NCBI RefSeq assembly: GCF_900115045.1
Contig: NZ_FOVC01000005.1
Location: 1 to 64,000 of the forward strand
From: Izhakiella capsodis
GTDB lineage: Bacteria; Pseudomonadota; Gammaproteobacteria; Enterobacterales; Enterobacteriaceae
Length of the DNA stretch: 64,000 nt
Direction of reading: 5' to 3'
Shown: positions 24,134 to 31,486 of the stretch, in pieces
Layout of the letters: every line of letters starts with the position of its first letter
How positions within the stretch are numbered: the stretch's first letter is position 1
The notes under the pieces: generated by a model
The model's database searches: none
Told to the model about the DNA's origin: nothing
Seen by the model: only the letters and a program-made list of their open reading frames with translations
Made by a program: the position numbers and the translations under genes

Positions 24134-25080
24134 CGTTCCGGCAAATCTTTTCTGATTTTTCTGTGTCTCATTCTATAAAATGGCTGCTCAATAAGCCTTA
24201 GTGAAATGTATGACATGGTCAGGGATGACCCTAATATTATTAATGCACCGCTAGTTGATAGTACACTAAATCCCATTTTATTAAATATATAGAAAAACAT
24301 CAGGTGATTGAGATATACGCCATAACTTAAATCACCGGCTAGCGTATCGATTTTACTTTTTAAGTTTATTTTAAAAATCAACCCTACGACTGGGACGCCA
24401 ATGACAATGCCAGATAACACTTCTTTATTAAATTCATGGGAAAGATTCTTGACTGTCAGGGAAAATAATAACATTACGCACGAGACGATATAGAATGCCC
24501 ATAATGACTTTTTCTCACCCTCCGCCATCATACTTCCGAGCAGAAAAATGAATAACGTCCCTGTGAGCATTCTGTAGCCGAAGTAGTCCGTGTTTATCAA
24601 ACCCGCGAACGCTGGCACAAAAAGAGCGAAAGATAAGATTGCCCACATTACTTTTCTGCGGCCTGATAGAATAAATGGAATTAATAAATAGAATTGTAGT
24701 TCAAGTCCTAATGACCAGGATTGAGGAACTATGATATAATTATTGAAATAGACTGCAAAAGTATTTAGTGGTAGCATTATTAAATTCACAAGGAATTGTG
24801 AAATACTTATCTCTCCTGAGCCGTCAAAGAATAAGTATAAAAATGAAGTGATTATCAAATAAAAAATAAACTGAGGAAACAGTCTCAGTGCTCTATCAAT
24901 ATAAAAGCTCTTTAAGTCAGATTTTTTGGGGAATTTATATGAAATTAATTTTGTTATTACGTAACCGCTAATTATCAAGAAAGAAATTACAGCCGTTACA
25001 CCCTGGTTATATGACGGAAATTTTATGGCGCAGTGCGAAAACAAAACTAAAACTGCAAGAAATAATCGATAGAACCCCAT
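24118..25080 (-). CDS. Acyltransferase 3 family membrane O-acyltransferase
   Basis: I start it at ATG 25080, where the first membrane span begins (MGFYRLFLAVLVLFSH); upstream in-frame codons lack a membrane pattern. The 320-residue protein has about ten membrane spans and the family's R-x10-H pair (R5 and H16). Enzymes of this group acetylate O-antigen or capsule sugars at the inner membrane. Beside a phage adhesin gene, it would alter the lysogen's surface and block further adsorption (serotype conversion). A C8 tract (minus strand) lies about 100 bases upstream of the start. The substrate cannot be told. Confidence 0.85.
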   Translation of the reverse strand: MGFYRLFLAVLVLFSHCAIKFPSYNQGVTAVISFLIISGYVITKLISYKFPKKSDLKSFYIDRALRLFPQFIFYLIITSFLYLFFDGSGEISISQFLVNLIMLPLNTFAVYFNNYIIVPQSWSLGLELQFYLLIPFILSGRRKVMWAILSFALFVPAFAGLINTDYFGYRMLTGTLFIFLLGSMMAEGEKKSLWAFYIVSCVMLLFSLTVKNLSHEFNKEVLSGIVIGVPVVGLIFKINLKSKIDTLAGDLSYGVYLNHLMFFYIFNKMGFSVLSTSGALIILGSSLTMSYISLRLIEQPFYRMRHRKIRKDLPERQASK

Positions 25081-25183
25081 TTTATCTAACTCTCTCGCTG
25101 TAATTACATGTGCGCCCAAATGGCAATCATCCCACACCCGCCCCAACTTTTCACTAAACAGTTAAGATTTTGTGATGGTTGTT

Positions 25184-25191
25184 GGGGGGGG
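25184..25191. repeat. G8/C8 homopolymer upstream of the acyltransferase
   Basis: Eight consecutive G, followed by TGGGGAGG, lie 104 bases upstream of the acyltransferase start. Homopolymers in such places can vary in length and change promoter spacing. Confidence 0.5.
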
Positions 25192-25320
25192 TGGGGAGGC
25201 GCATTGCTTGGCATCCTCGCAACCTTCAGACAGAAAAGCCTATCTGCGATGTATAGATATGAGCAGGTATGAGACAACATGATGTTGACCGATAACACTT
25301 ATGGTATTAGACTGACACCA

Positions 25321-25334
25321 ATAGCTTAAGCTAT
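25321..25334. promoter_or_regulatory. Palindrome upstream of the toxin-antitoxin pair
   Basis: ATAGCTT/AAGCTAT is a perfect 14-bp palindrome 43 bases before the antitoxin ATG. Toxin-antitoxin operons are usually self-repressed through such sites; here that is an inference. Confidence 0.5.
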
Positions 25335-25376
25335 ATACCAACCAGCACTGCGTAAGTGTAACAAGGGGAACCAACC

Positions 25377-25556
25377 ATGGGTCACGCATTAGAGAAGGCT
25401 GATCGTTTGTACATTCCGCCTCGTGACAAATCCACGGTGGCGAAACCAAAAGCAGCGATCAGCAAATCATGTTCGCATACCGATCAGGTGAATAATGCAC
25501 TCGAATTTGGTTTTGCGCGTTATGAGAAGGCGATGGAAGCTCTTTCTAAGGTCTGA
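25377..25556 (+). CDS. Probable antitoxin of the Doc-type toxin (59 aa)
   Basis: ATG 25377 follows AAGGGGAACC. The 59-residue protein (MGHALEKADRLYIPPRDK ... FARYEKAMEALSKV) ends 7 bases before the Doc-like gene. It is basic and Lys/Ser/Ala-rich in the middle with a helical C-terminus, a layout suited to a partly disordered antitoxin that folds on its toxin. It does not show the usual Phd/YefM N-terminal DNA-binding pattern. The role is inferred only from position and size. Confidence 0.6.
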   Translation: MGHALEKADRLYIPPRDKSTVAKPKAAISKSCSHTDQVNNALEFGFARYEKAMEALSKV

Positions 25557-25563
25557 GTAACGG

Positions 25564-26058
25564 ATGGCAGAGTACGCCGAAGGGGTTAACTATCTTTCTA
25601 TTGAGGATATTGTTTTCATTAACAAGGTCTTGATAGAAACACAAACCCCAAATGAGCCGATAGCAGTACTGAATCCCAATAATCTAAGCTCATCGCAATC
25701 CAGGCCAGGCACAGTTAGGTACTATGAGCAGACAGATGACATGTTTCGCCTGTCTGCTGCATTGATCGAAAGTCTAATCCAGAACCATCCATTTGCCAAT
25801 GCAAACAAACGAACCGCTTTTATGGCGGGCTATGTGTTTTTGCTGCTCAACGGCTATGAACTCACAGCTCCAGGTGATGAGGTTGTTATCATCTCAGAAG
25901 GTTTGGCACGTAAGGAATATGCGGCAGAAGACCTTGAAAACTGGCTCTGCCATTGGTCGCGTGAATATGACTCCCGCTTGTTATGTGCGATGAGAGTTAA
26001 TCCGCTTCAGGCTCTTGTCACGTCATCGCATTATATTCGAGTCATAACGAATGACTAA
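25564..26058 (+). CDS. doc: Doc-family toxin (Fic fold kinase)
   Basis: A 164-residue protein with the Doc signature HPFANANKRTA: H75, F77, N79 and N81-K82-R83 fit H-x-F-x-(D/N)-x-N-K-R, in which Lys replaces the Gly of AMP-transferring Fic proteins. Known Doc enzymes phosphorylate EF-Tu and halt translation. N-terminal helices (YLSIEDIVFINKVLIE) and the downstream AGYVFLLLNGYEL fit the fold. At 164 residues it is somewhat longer than P1 Doc (126), with an extra C-terminal stretch of about 30 residues. It is preceded by a small putative antitoxin and followed by a strong terminator. Confidence 0.88.
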   Translation: MAEYAEGVNYLSIEDIVFINKVLIETQTPNEPIAVLNPNNLSSSQSRPGTVRYYEQTDDMFRLSAALIESLIQNHPFANANKRTAFMAGYVFLLLNGYELTAPGDEVVIISEGLARKEYAAEDLENWLCHWSREYDSRLLCAMRVNPLQALVTSSHYIRVITND

Positions 26059-26083
26059 CCCGGCCATTGTGCCGGGTTTTTAA
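26057..26083 (+). terminator. Terminator after the Doc gene
   Basis: AACCCGGC (26057-26064) pairs with GCCGGGTT (26071-26078) around CATTGT and is followed by more T. The stem starts inside the toxin's stop codon region. Confidence 0.8.
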
Positions 26084-26107
26084 TGCTTAACGCTCAAGGC
26101 GGGGGAG

Positions 26108-26860
26108 TCAGAGGCGCAACATTGCCCGCTCTCTGACGAACGCTCTTTGCTCCATTTCATCCCAAAGTACTATGCCGCCTCTGTGCCTTACCAGGCTTGC
26201 AAACTGGTCTAACGTGGCGACAGTAGCACCCTCTGGCACAAACTCAGTGCGCACAATCTCGGAGCCGTCAAAATGCATCGCTATTACGCCTCTGACGGGG
26301 ATTGACAATGCTGGAAGGGTGCCTGTCTGCTTGGGGAGTAACTCACCTTCCAACGCCAGTCTGTGGACGTACTCGATAGCAATTGGCAAATCTTCAGAAG
26401 AAAGCTCGTCGATATGCTCAACGCTGAAGCGCTGATGGATCAATGCATAGGCTTCTGGATAGAGAAGGTGCTTTTTGCTTACCAGCATATTGATTGCGTC
26501 ACGGAGTGGGGTACGTTCGTCTACTGTGGTTTTCTTATCGTTGCGGGATGACATGAGTGCATCATACGCACGTATAACCTCGAGTGAAAATGATGGACTG
26601 ATCCACATCGCATAGACATATACGAGTTCCTTACAAACATAGGTTCCGCCGTTGCGACCTTTTTTTGAGACTATCGGATTAAATACGGGATTTTCCGTAT
26701 TTAAAATCTCAATAGTTTCTTTTGTCTGGTCAATGCGCACCCATTCGTGTGGGGCATGGCGGCGTTCATTACCGGCCGCTTTGTGCAAGTCATTTAGAGA
26801 ATAGCGACCTTCAGTATCATGGTGTATGGAAATTTTTGAGATGACGAGATGAGTGTTCAT
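26108..26860 (-). CDS. KilA-N domain protein
   Basis: A 250-residue protein. Residues 1-105 are a KilA-N domain (GRYSLNDLHKAAGNERRHAPHEWVR, NGGTYVCKELVYVYAMWISPSFSLEVIRAYDAL), a DNA-binding module of phage antirepressors. The C-terminal part is helical (LRDAINMLVSKKHLLYPEAYALIHQRF), then beta-rich, ending AFVRERAMLRL. Its start faces a structured region with palindromes. It lies on the minus strand together with the gene at 27125, suggesting expression from the prophage in the lysogen. Confidence 0.8.
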   Translation of the reverse strand: MNTHLVISKISIHHDTEGRYSLNDLHKAAGNERRHAPHEWVRIDQTKETIEILNTENPVFNPIVSKKGRNGGTYVCKELVYVYAMWISPSFSLEVIRAYDALMSSRNDKKTTVDERTPLRDAINMLVSKKHLLYPEAYALIHQRFSVEHIDELSSEDLPIAIEYVHRLALEGELLPKQTGTLPALSIPVRGVIAMHFDGSEIVRTEFVPEGATVATLDQFASLVRHRGGIVLWDEMEQRAFVRERAMLRL

Positions 26861-26871
26861 TTTAGCGTCCT

Positions 26872-27216
26872 ATGTCGATTACTTATACCCCTTTTGAGAG
26901 GGCGGTCGGGCGCTCAAAACCGGACATAGACGGCGGGCATATTTCCATTACTGGTATTGTATTAGCCGCACGCCCGACCATAATCTATGGACGTAAAAAA
27001 ACCGCAAGACTGTCGGGCGCGGTATCCGCTATGTCATGGTGTTTTGAGCACCTAATCAGAGTATGCGACAGTCAGTGCAGTGTGTCAAATGGGGTAACCC
27101 CGGCGCGGTGGACGGGGTTAGGTGTCAGTGAGGCTTTGGTAATTCAGGTTTGCGTACTGAAAGAACAATTTTCTCAGCATCAATTCTTGGCAGGTCACCG
27201 TCTGCCGATTTCTTAA
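26872..27216 (+). CDS. Icd/Ash-like small ORF (uncertain)
   Basis: A 114-codon frame opens 11 bases from the divergent KilA-N start. The protein (GHISITGIVLAARPTIIYGRKKTARLSGAVSAMSWCFEHLIRVC) resembles small phage ORFs described as Icd-like cell-division inhibitors, which occur within antirepressor loci. Its RBS is weak, and the last 92 bases overlap the coding end of the minus-strand gene at 27125. The DNA may be conserved for RNA structure rather than protein. Confidence 0.4.
   Translation: MSITYTPFERAVGRSKPDIDGGHISITGIVLAARPTIIYGRKKTARLSGAVSAMSWCFEHLIRVCDSQCSVSNGVTPARWTGLGVSEALVIQVCVLKEQFSQHQFLAGHRLPIS
26892..27020 (+). ncRNA. C4-like structured RNA region
   Basis: TTTTGAG (26892-26898) and CTCAAAA (26913-26919) form a stem that presents GGTCGGGCG (26904-26912) in its loop. 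That loop is complementary to CGCCCGACC (26971-26979), which can instead pair with GTCGGGCG (27012-27019). Competing loop and target pairings are a feature of C4 antisense RNAs of P1-type antirepressor operons. The pairings are seen; the function is inferred. Confidence 0.4.
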
Positions 27217-28045
27217 CTAAATATGCGCCAAGCCTATTTTCTATGTACTCTGTTTGCATCCAACGACGAAACTCCCCTAGCGCGTCATCTGGATAAATCC
27301 ATGCATCGACTGGACCTGCTCTATGCTGAGGGAACCAATCAGGGTAAACGTGGTGATACTTAGTGCGACGACCGTATTTTTCATCGAGGCCATTTCTGTC
27401 CCAGTATGTGGACCAGACCTTGCCAACACTAATGTCTGGAATAGCACTTGGTCCGAAATTAAAGTTATTTCTTACCATCTTCAGAGCTAGATCAGCCATC
27501 TCTCTAAACACTGAAAAGTAACCAAATGGGACTTGGTCATTCATAAGTAGGCGCTCATGGAAACACTCCATAGCCCCGCGTCGAGGGTTCTCGGGGTCAA
27601 TGCCTACACTTAAAAAAATAAATCTTCTTAATTGTGAACCTGCAAGCTTACGGAAGTTATCAATAGCTATCTCTCTTCCAGCCTGATTAGCCTCAAATGC
27701 GTAATATTCTAGAATTGCCATGCAGACAGTGTCAGGGAAAGCATTTGCTTCTGTCCCTTGTATAACCGTCTTTGTGAACAACTTTTGTAAGTTTAAACCT
27801 TGCTTCTTTAACAAAGAATCGACGAACATTCCTCGCGGTTTTGTACGCTCCTCGTGCCAGTTAGATGTGAAACGAAGTAAAGGCGCATGGTCAATGCCGC
27901 ACAGCCTAGCAAGTCCGCGAAGAGTTAAAAATGGAGAGCCATCATTCATAACGCCCATCTGAACGCCATCAATATCAGCCTCTTTTATTGGATAAAGCTC
28001 CAATTCTATCTGTTGCCCAGACAGTACTAAACTCAAGTTATCCAT
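27125..28045 (-). CDS. KilA-N-like moron protein, possible BstA-type defence protein
   Basis: A 306-residue soluble protein. Residues 5-70 (VLSGQQIELELYPIKEADIDGVQMGV, LTLRGLARLCGIDHAPLLRF) look like an antirepressor or KilA-N-type domain. The C-terminal half is distinct (KVWSTYWDRNGLDEKYGRR, HHVYPDWFPQHRAGPVDAW, DALGEFRRWMQTEYIENR). It is a lone minus-strand gene near the prophage end, a usual place for lysogen-expressed morons. Size, N-terminal type and setting recall the BstA abortive-infection proteins of Salmonella prophages, but I cannot confirm that. A replication or antirepressor role is the alternative. Confidence 0.55.
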   Translation of the reverse strand: MDNLSLVLSGQQIELELYPIKEADIDGVQMGVMNDGSPFLTLRGLARLCGIDHAPLLRFTSNWHEERTKPRGMFVDSLLKKQGLNLQKLFTKTVIQGTEANAFPDTVCMAILEYYAFEANQAGREIAIDNFRKLAGSQLRRFIFLSVGIDPENPRRGAMECFHERLLMNDQVPFGYFSVFREMADLALKMVRNNFNFGPSAIPDISVGKVWSTYWDRNGLDEKYGRRTKYHHVYPDWFPQHRAGPVDAWIYPDDALGEFRRWMQTEYIENRLGAYLVKKSADGDLPRIDAEKIVLSVRKPELPKPH

Positions 28046-28239
28046 CTGATAAATAACCCTTTTTAGGTGGTGCCTAACGCACTATTTCCCTGAATATTTT
28101 TCGCATCCATCTAACGTAGATTGCGCACTGTGTGAAAAATAATTATAACCTGTTGTTGAATAGGTAATCTCCTACTAAATTTCTTTACCCAACGATCCTT
28201 TCCCAAATTTTCTCCATCTCCCACTTGATCACTTCTATC

Positions 28240-28275
28240 GATAAATATACTGTATGCATATACAGTATATTTATC
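28240..28275 (+). promoter_or_regulatory. LexA (SOS) box within a 36-bp inverted repeat
   Basis: TACTGTATGCATATACAGTA (28248-28267) matches the LexA consensus core CTG-N10-CAG with AT-rich centre. It sits inside 16-bp perfect arms around GCAT (28240-28255 and 28260-28275). It ends 14 bases before the GTG of the next gene, so LexA would block that promoter. Confidence 0.88.
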
Positions 28276-28288
28276 AGGAAGGCTAACC

Positions 28289-28531
28289 GTGCCACGCCGC
28301 TACGAAATACATATAGCATTCAGAGACAGCATTAAAATAGCTGCCAACGGCAGGCGCACAGTCGCTACAGTTGACTTCGTAGCTGCACTGTCAAAGTACA
28401 ATCACGAGTTCACGCTTGCTGAGGCGAACTGCTGGATTGAAAACTATCAGCACTCGTTCCGCGATATCTCAACTGAAGAAGGTGAGCGCCGGACGTTCAG
28501 GCTCTATAATCCGAATAACGGGGGGTTCTGA
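28289..28531 (+). CDS. Small SOS-controlled phage protein
   Basis: GTG 28289 follows CAGGAAGG. The 80-residue product (MPRRYEIHIAFRDSIKIAANGRR ... RRTFRLYNPNNGGF) has an N-terminal strand-rich part with a helix-turn pattern around residues 25-50. It is directly downstream of a strong LexA box and its stop abuts the TTG of the UmuD'-like gene. A damage-induced role such as modulating DNA repair or the prophage switch is likely; the family is not known to me. Confidence 0.7.
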   Translation: MPRRYEIHIAFRDSIKIAANGRRTVATVDFVAALSKYNHEFTLAEANCWIENYQHSFRDISTEEGERRTFRLYNPNNGGF

Positions 28532-28849
28532 TTGGGCTTTCCATCTCCAGCGCAGGACTACGTTGAGCAGCGTTTAACGCCTGAAATTCTGTGCGGCGTT
28601 AATGCCAACACGCTGATAGTGAGAACAAGTGCCGGATACGCGCTTGTCGAGAAACACAGAATGCCGGGTCAGGGCGACATAGCATTAATTTCATGCGGTG
28701 AGAGTGAACGATTTGCTAGATTGTCCGGGCGAACATTTATCATTGACGACGGCGAAATTTTGCAAGGTGAAGTGCTGGATGATGTGATCGTGGTGGGCGT
28801 AGTCACTCACATCATCATCGCGCTTGAAGTTAGTGATGTTCCGTTTTGA
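28532..28849 (+). CDS. UmuD'-like protein lacking catalytic residues
   Basis: The TTG at 28532 directly follows the previous TGA. The 105-residue product opens GFPSPAQDYVEQRL, which aligns with UmuD from Gly25, the residue after the self-cleavage site, so it is born in the UmuD' form. The rest is diverged: the SGDSM serine segment is replaced by RTSAGYALVEK and the KK lysine segment is absent, so it cannot be a protease. The end IIDDGEILQGEVLDDVIVVGVVTHII keeps the UmuD beta fold. A diverged copy of its 3' end lies at 34368. Confidence 0.7.
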   Translation: MGFPSPAQDYVEQRLTPEILCGVNANTLIVRTSAGYALVEKHRMPGQGDIALISCGESERFARLSGRTFIIDDGEILQGEVLDDVIVVGVVTHIIIALEVSDVPF

Positions 28850-28984
28850 AGATAACTATCAGCGTCAACCAATCATTAAAATTACATTGTGGGCATTATT
28901 GCGGGCATTATATTTTAGATTAAAAAACATATCATTTATTTCAGTGCATTAGGATATTTTGCGGTTTTTGCAGGGGGCGCCATT
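28721..28984 (+). repeat. Right-end repeat, copy A
   Basis: From TTGTCCGGGC to GCGCCATT this stretch (3' end of the UmuD'-like gene plus about 135 bases of AT-rich DNA) is clearly related to 34368-34620. Similarity stops in both copies right after CGCCATT. It reads as the right end of a prophage. Confidence 0.75.
28965..28984 (+). other. Putative attachment core (attR-like), copy A
   Basis: TTTTTGCAGGGGGCGCCATT differs at one base from 34601-34620. TGCAGGGGACACCA is the 3' end of tRNA-Arg(CCU) (argW) in E. coli, a common phage target. No T-loop precedes it here, so this is not an intact tRNA but a phage-side junction. Confidence 0.5.
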
Positions 28985-29147
28985 CGAAGGTATTTTCACT
29001 TCCAGCAAAGTCCACAAAACCCTTAAAAATCCTTCGAGTTAGCGGCTTCGCTGTGACTGTAAATGCTTTAACGTCCACCGCAATCCATACATGCGAGGGG
29101 GCATAATCGGGGGTACCCCAGGTTCGATATTAAAAATGCCCCTTTAT

Positions 29148-30445
29148 ATGAAACTAACAGCACGGCAGGCAAAGACTGCATAGCCTGAATACAAAGCCTG
29201 TAAACTCTCTGATGGCATGGGGTTATATCTGGAAATTATCCCGCGAGGCTCTAAATACTGGCGCATGAAGTACCGCCGTCCTTCTGATAAAAAGGAGGAC
29301 AGATTAGCCTTTAGTGTCTGGCCTGCTGTTTCCCTGGCTGATGCCAGAGCCAAACGCGATGACGCCAAACGCCTACTGGCTAAAGGGCTCGACCCCAAAG
29401 TGGAACAAAAAGAGTCACAGGCTGAAGCAGAGGGGGCATATAGTTTTGAAACTTTACCCGCCAGTGGTATCGCGGATGCCTGAAAAAGTAAATCCCAACA
29501 CATGCACGAGCCGTATTTAGCTCACTGGAGCATTATGTTTTCCAACATATTGGCGGTGATGACATACGACAGCTTAAAAGCGCCAGCTTTTAGCCACCGT
29601 AAACAGTGCTGATTCCGTGAATAAGCATGATGTTGCAAAGCGTCTGAGACAACGCGTTACCTCTGTCATGCGCTATGCCGCGCAGAACGGTATTATTGAT
29701 ATTAACCCCGCGCTGGATATAGCGGGTGCTTTGGGATCAGCAAAAACAGAACACCGCCCCCGCACTTTCTCATGCCCGTTTTGAAGAACTTCTTTCCCGG
29801 ATAAGCATTTACAGTGACAGCCCTGTAACCTGCTTTGCGGTGGAGCTGACCTTGCTTACGTTTCTACGTTCCAGTGAACTGCGTTTTGCCTGGTGGGAGG
29901 AGTTTGACTTTGAGCGGGCTGTCTGGCATGTGCCACCTAAACGGCCAGAAATCGAAGGTGTGCGCTATTCCTGGCGCGAGATGAAAATGGAAACTCCGCA
30001 TGTGACCCCTTTAAGCAAACAGGCAGTGATGCTACTGAAAGAACTCAAAGAGTACAGCGGTGATACCAGCAGACTGTTTCCCGGTGGCCACAATCCGCAA
30101 CAGATTGTGAGCGAAAATATTGTCATTAAGTCACTGAGAACGAGGGTGTATGACACTACAACAGAAGTCTGCGGGCATGGATTCCGAACGATGGCGTGCA
30201 GCGCTACGGCAGATTCGGGACTGTGGTCACGTAAGACTGGCGAAATGGAGATGAGCCACCAGGAAAGGAATGATGTGAGAGCGCCATATGTACATACCGC
30301 TGAATACCTGGAGGAAAGACGCGTAATGATGCAAAAATGGGCTGATTATCTGGACGCCAACAGGCAGGCGCATGTTACACCGTATGACTTCGATCATGAT
30401 GTCGGGCTGGGATATAACATGGTATCAAGAGCAAAAAGGAAATGA
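29148..30445 (+). pseudogene. P4-type tyrosine integrase pseudogene
   Basis: The start MKLTARQAKTA is cut by TAG at 29181 (codon 12), beyond which the same frame continues PEYKACKLSDGMGLYLEI as in P4-type arm-binding domains, until TGA 29481. The core-binding region (29484-29725) is broken by several shifts and stops. From 29726 another frame gives most of the catalytic domain: Arg in LRSSELRFAW, HGFRTM, and the Tyr region APYVHTAEYLEERR. The active-site residues remain, but the gene as a whole cannot make integrase. It follows the attachment-like core at 28965 by 160 bases, as int genes do at the start of an element. Confidence 0.9.
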
Positions 30446-30478
30446 GATTCTACGCGCGCATACATAAGCTTTATTTTA

Positions 30479-30540
30479 CCTGTTTCATATGTTTCACTAA
30501 CTTATATTTATAGATAAATCATAATATTAAGTGAAACAGG
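30479..30540. repeat. Inverted repeat downstream of the integrase remnant
   Basis: CCTGTTTCA (30479-30487) and TGAAACAGG (30532-30540) are exact inverted copies in AT-rich DNA, with a further GTTTCAC inside and another after. They could be recombinase arm sites or an operator; nothing decides between these. Confidence 0.4.
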
Positions 30541-30612
30541 CACTGAAGCAACTCTTTAGGTAGTTGTTTCACCCTGCCCGGTATCCCGCGCTTTGCATAA
30601 ATCATTAATTAT

Positions 30613-30648
30613 ATGATTTTAATGATTTTAATGATTTTAATGATTTTT
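30613..30648. repeat. Four tandem 9-bp repeats ATGATTTTA
   Basis: Three exact and one near copy of ATGATTTTA stand in a row, about 50 bases before the TumE-like pseudogene. No spacer pattern is present. They may be promoter-proximal binding sites or a simple slippage repeat. Confidence 0.6.
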
Positions 30649-30695
30649 CCTTGCTTTAATGATGTATTTATTCACATCAATAAGGAGATAAGCCC

Positions 30696-30926
30696 ATGCC
30701 TGCTGTTAGGTTGATGAGCCGCCGAATCCTGATAGCTGATAACGCTTTTGCTTCAATCCGCATTCTGGAAGTAGATACGGCTATCTCAGGGAGCGCACAT
30801 CAGTACAGATACAGCCTGGCCTGCATTGTGGATGGTGCGCGCGCCATGAGGTAAGACAACGAGCGCGGCAAAATTGAAAACCTGATTGCCAGTTTTCAGA
30901 CAAATATTAACCTGTTGAGGAGATAA
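30696..30926 (+). pseudogene. TumE-family toxin pseudogene
   Basis: ATG 30696 follows AAGGAGAT. The frame reads ILIADNAFASIRILEV, then SGSAHQYRYSLACIVDGARAMR, a TumE (DUF6516) pattern, but TAA at 30852 falls where the family has Tyr in RYDNE; reading on gives DNERGKIENLIASF to TAA 30924. One nonsense mutation therefore cuts the toxin at 52 residues. It overlaps no gene and leads into its antitoxin remnant with a 4-base gap. Confidence 0.7.
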
Positions 30927-30930
30927 CACC

Positions 30931-31284
30931 ATGCGAGTGCTGACCGGTAGGGTAATGATCGTTGATGATGCTTTCCGGCCGGCAATGTTGGACGCCTCGC
31001 GCGCCATGAACGGCGATTTCGTCGGCTCAGAGTTGATATTTTCCACAGTAGAACCACTGGCAAAACTATGCTTGCCCATGACCGCTGGCAGATCATCGAA
31101 GTAATGGAAGGAGAGCAGGCCGTGTCTATCCGCGAGCTATCGCGCAAATCGTGATTTTCGCGGCGTGTATAACGATGTTCAGTCTTTGCTGAACGGGGGA
31201 GTACTGGACAAGGACGGCGAGAAGATTGCACTACCCTATGACCGGATTCATATTGAGCTCGACTCGGACGATGCGGTGGCGTGA
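30931..31284 (+). pseudogene. TumA-type antitoxin (HVO_A0114-like) pseudogene
   Basis: The frame from ATG 30931 (MRVLTGRVMIVDDAF ... DFVGSELIFSTVEPLAKL) is displaced near 31067. It continues in another frame as LAHDRWQIIEVMEGEQAVSIRELSRKS, stops, and is displaced again to RGVYNDVQSLLNGGVLDKDG and PYDRIHIEL ending at TGA 31282. Put together these are a winged-helix antitoxin of the kind paired with TumE. Two frameshifts make it non-functional. Both partners decayed, so there is no toxin left to neutralise. Confidence 0.7.
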
Positions 31285-31486
31285 CGCTGCCCGTTTAAGC
31301 CACCAGCCGAAATAAATCCCCTTTCAGGCTGATTGACGGAATAAAAACCGTGCAAATCTACACGGATTCAAAAAAACTTATAACCTACTGACTTTTATTG
31401 AATATATCGACTTATAATCCAAATAATGGGGGAGGGCAGAATCTTCTCATCAAAAGCGGGCAGACGTTCATCTGCCCGGAGTGCGA

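Noticed and set aside
25240..25449. Minus-strand frame opposite the antitoxin gene
   Set aside because: It runs through the promoter and antitoxin start and has no pattern.
29101..29135. GGTTCGAT string resembling a tRNA T-loop
   Set aside because: No acceptor, D or anticodon stems can be built around it; no tRNA gene is present in the window.
30613..30648. CRISPR-like repetition
   Set aside because: The 9-bp units are contiguous with no spacers; no cas genes in the window.
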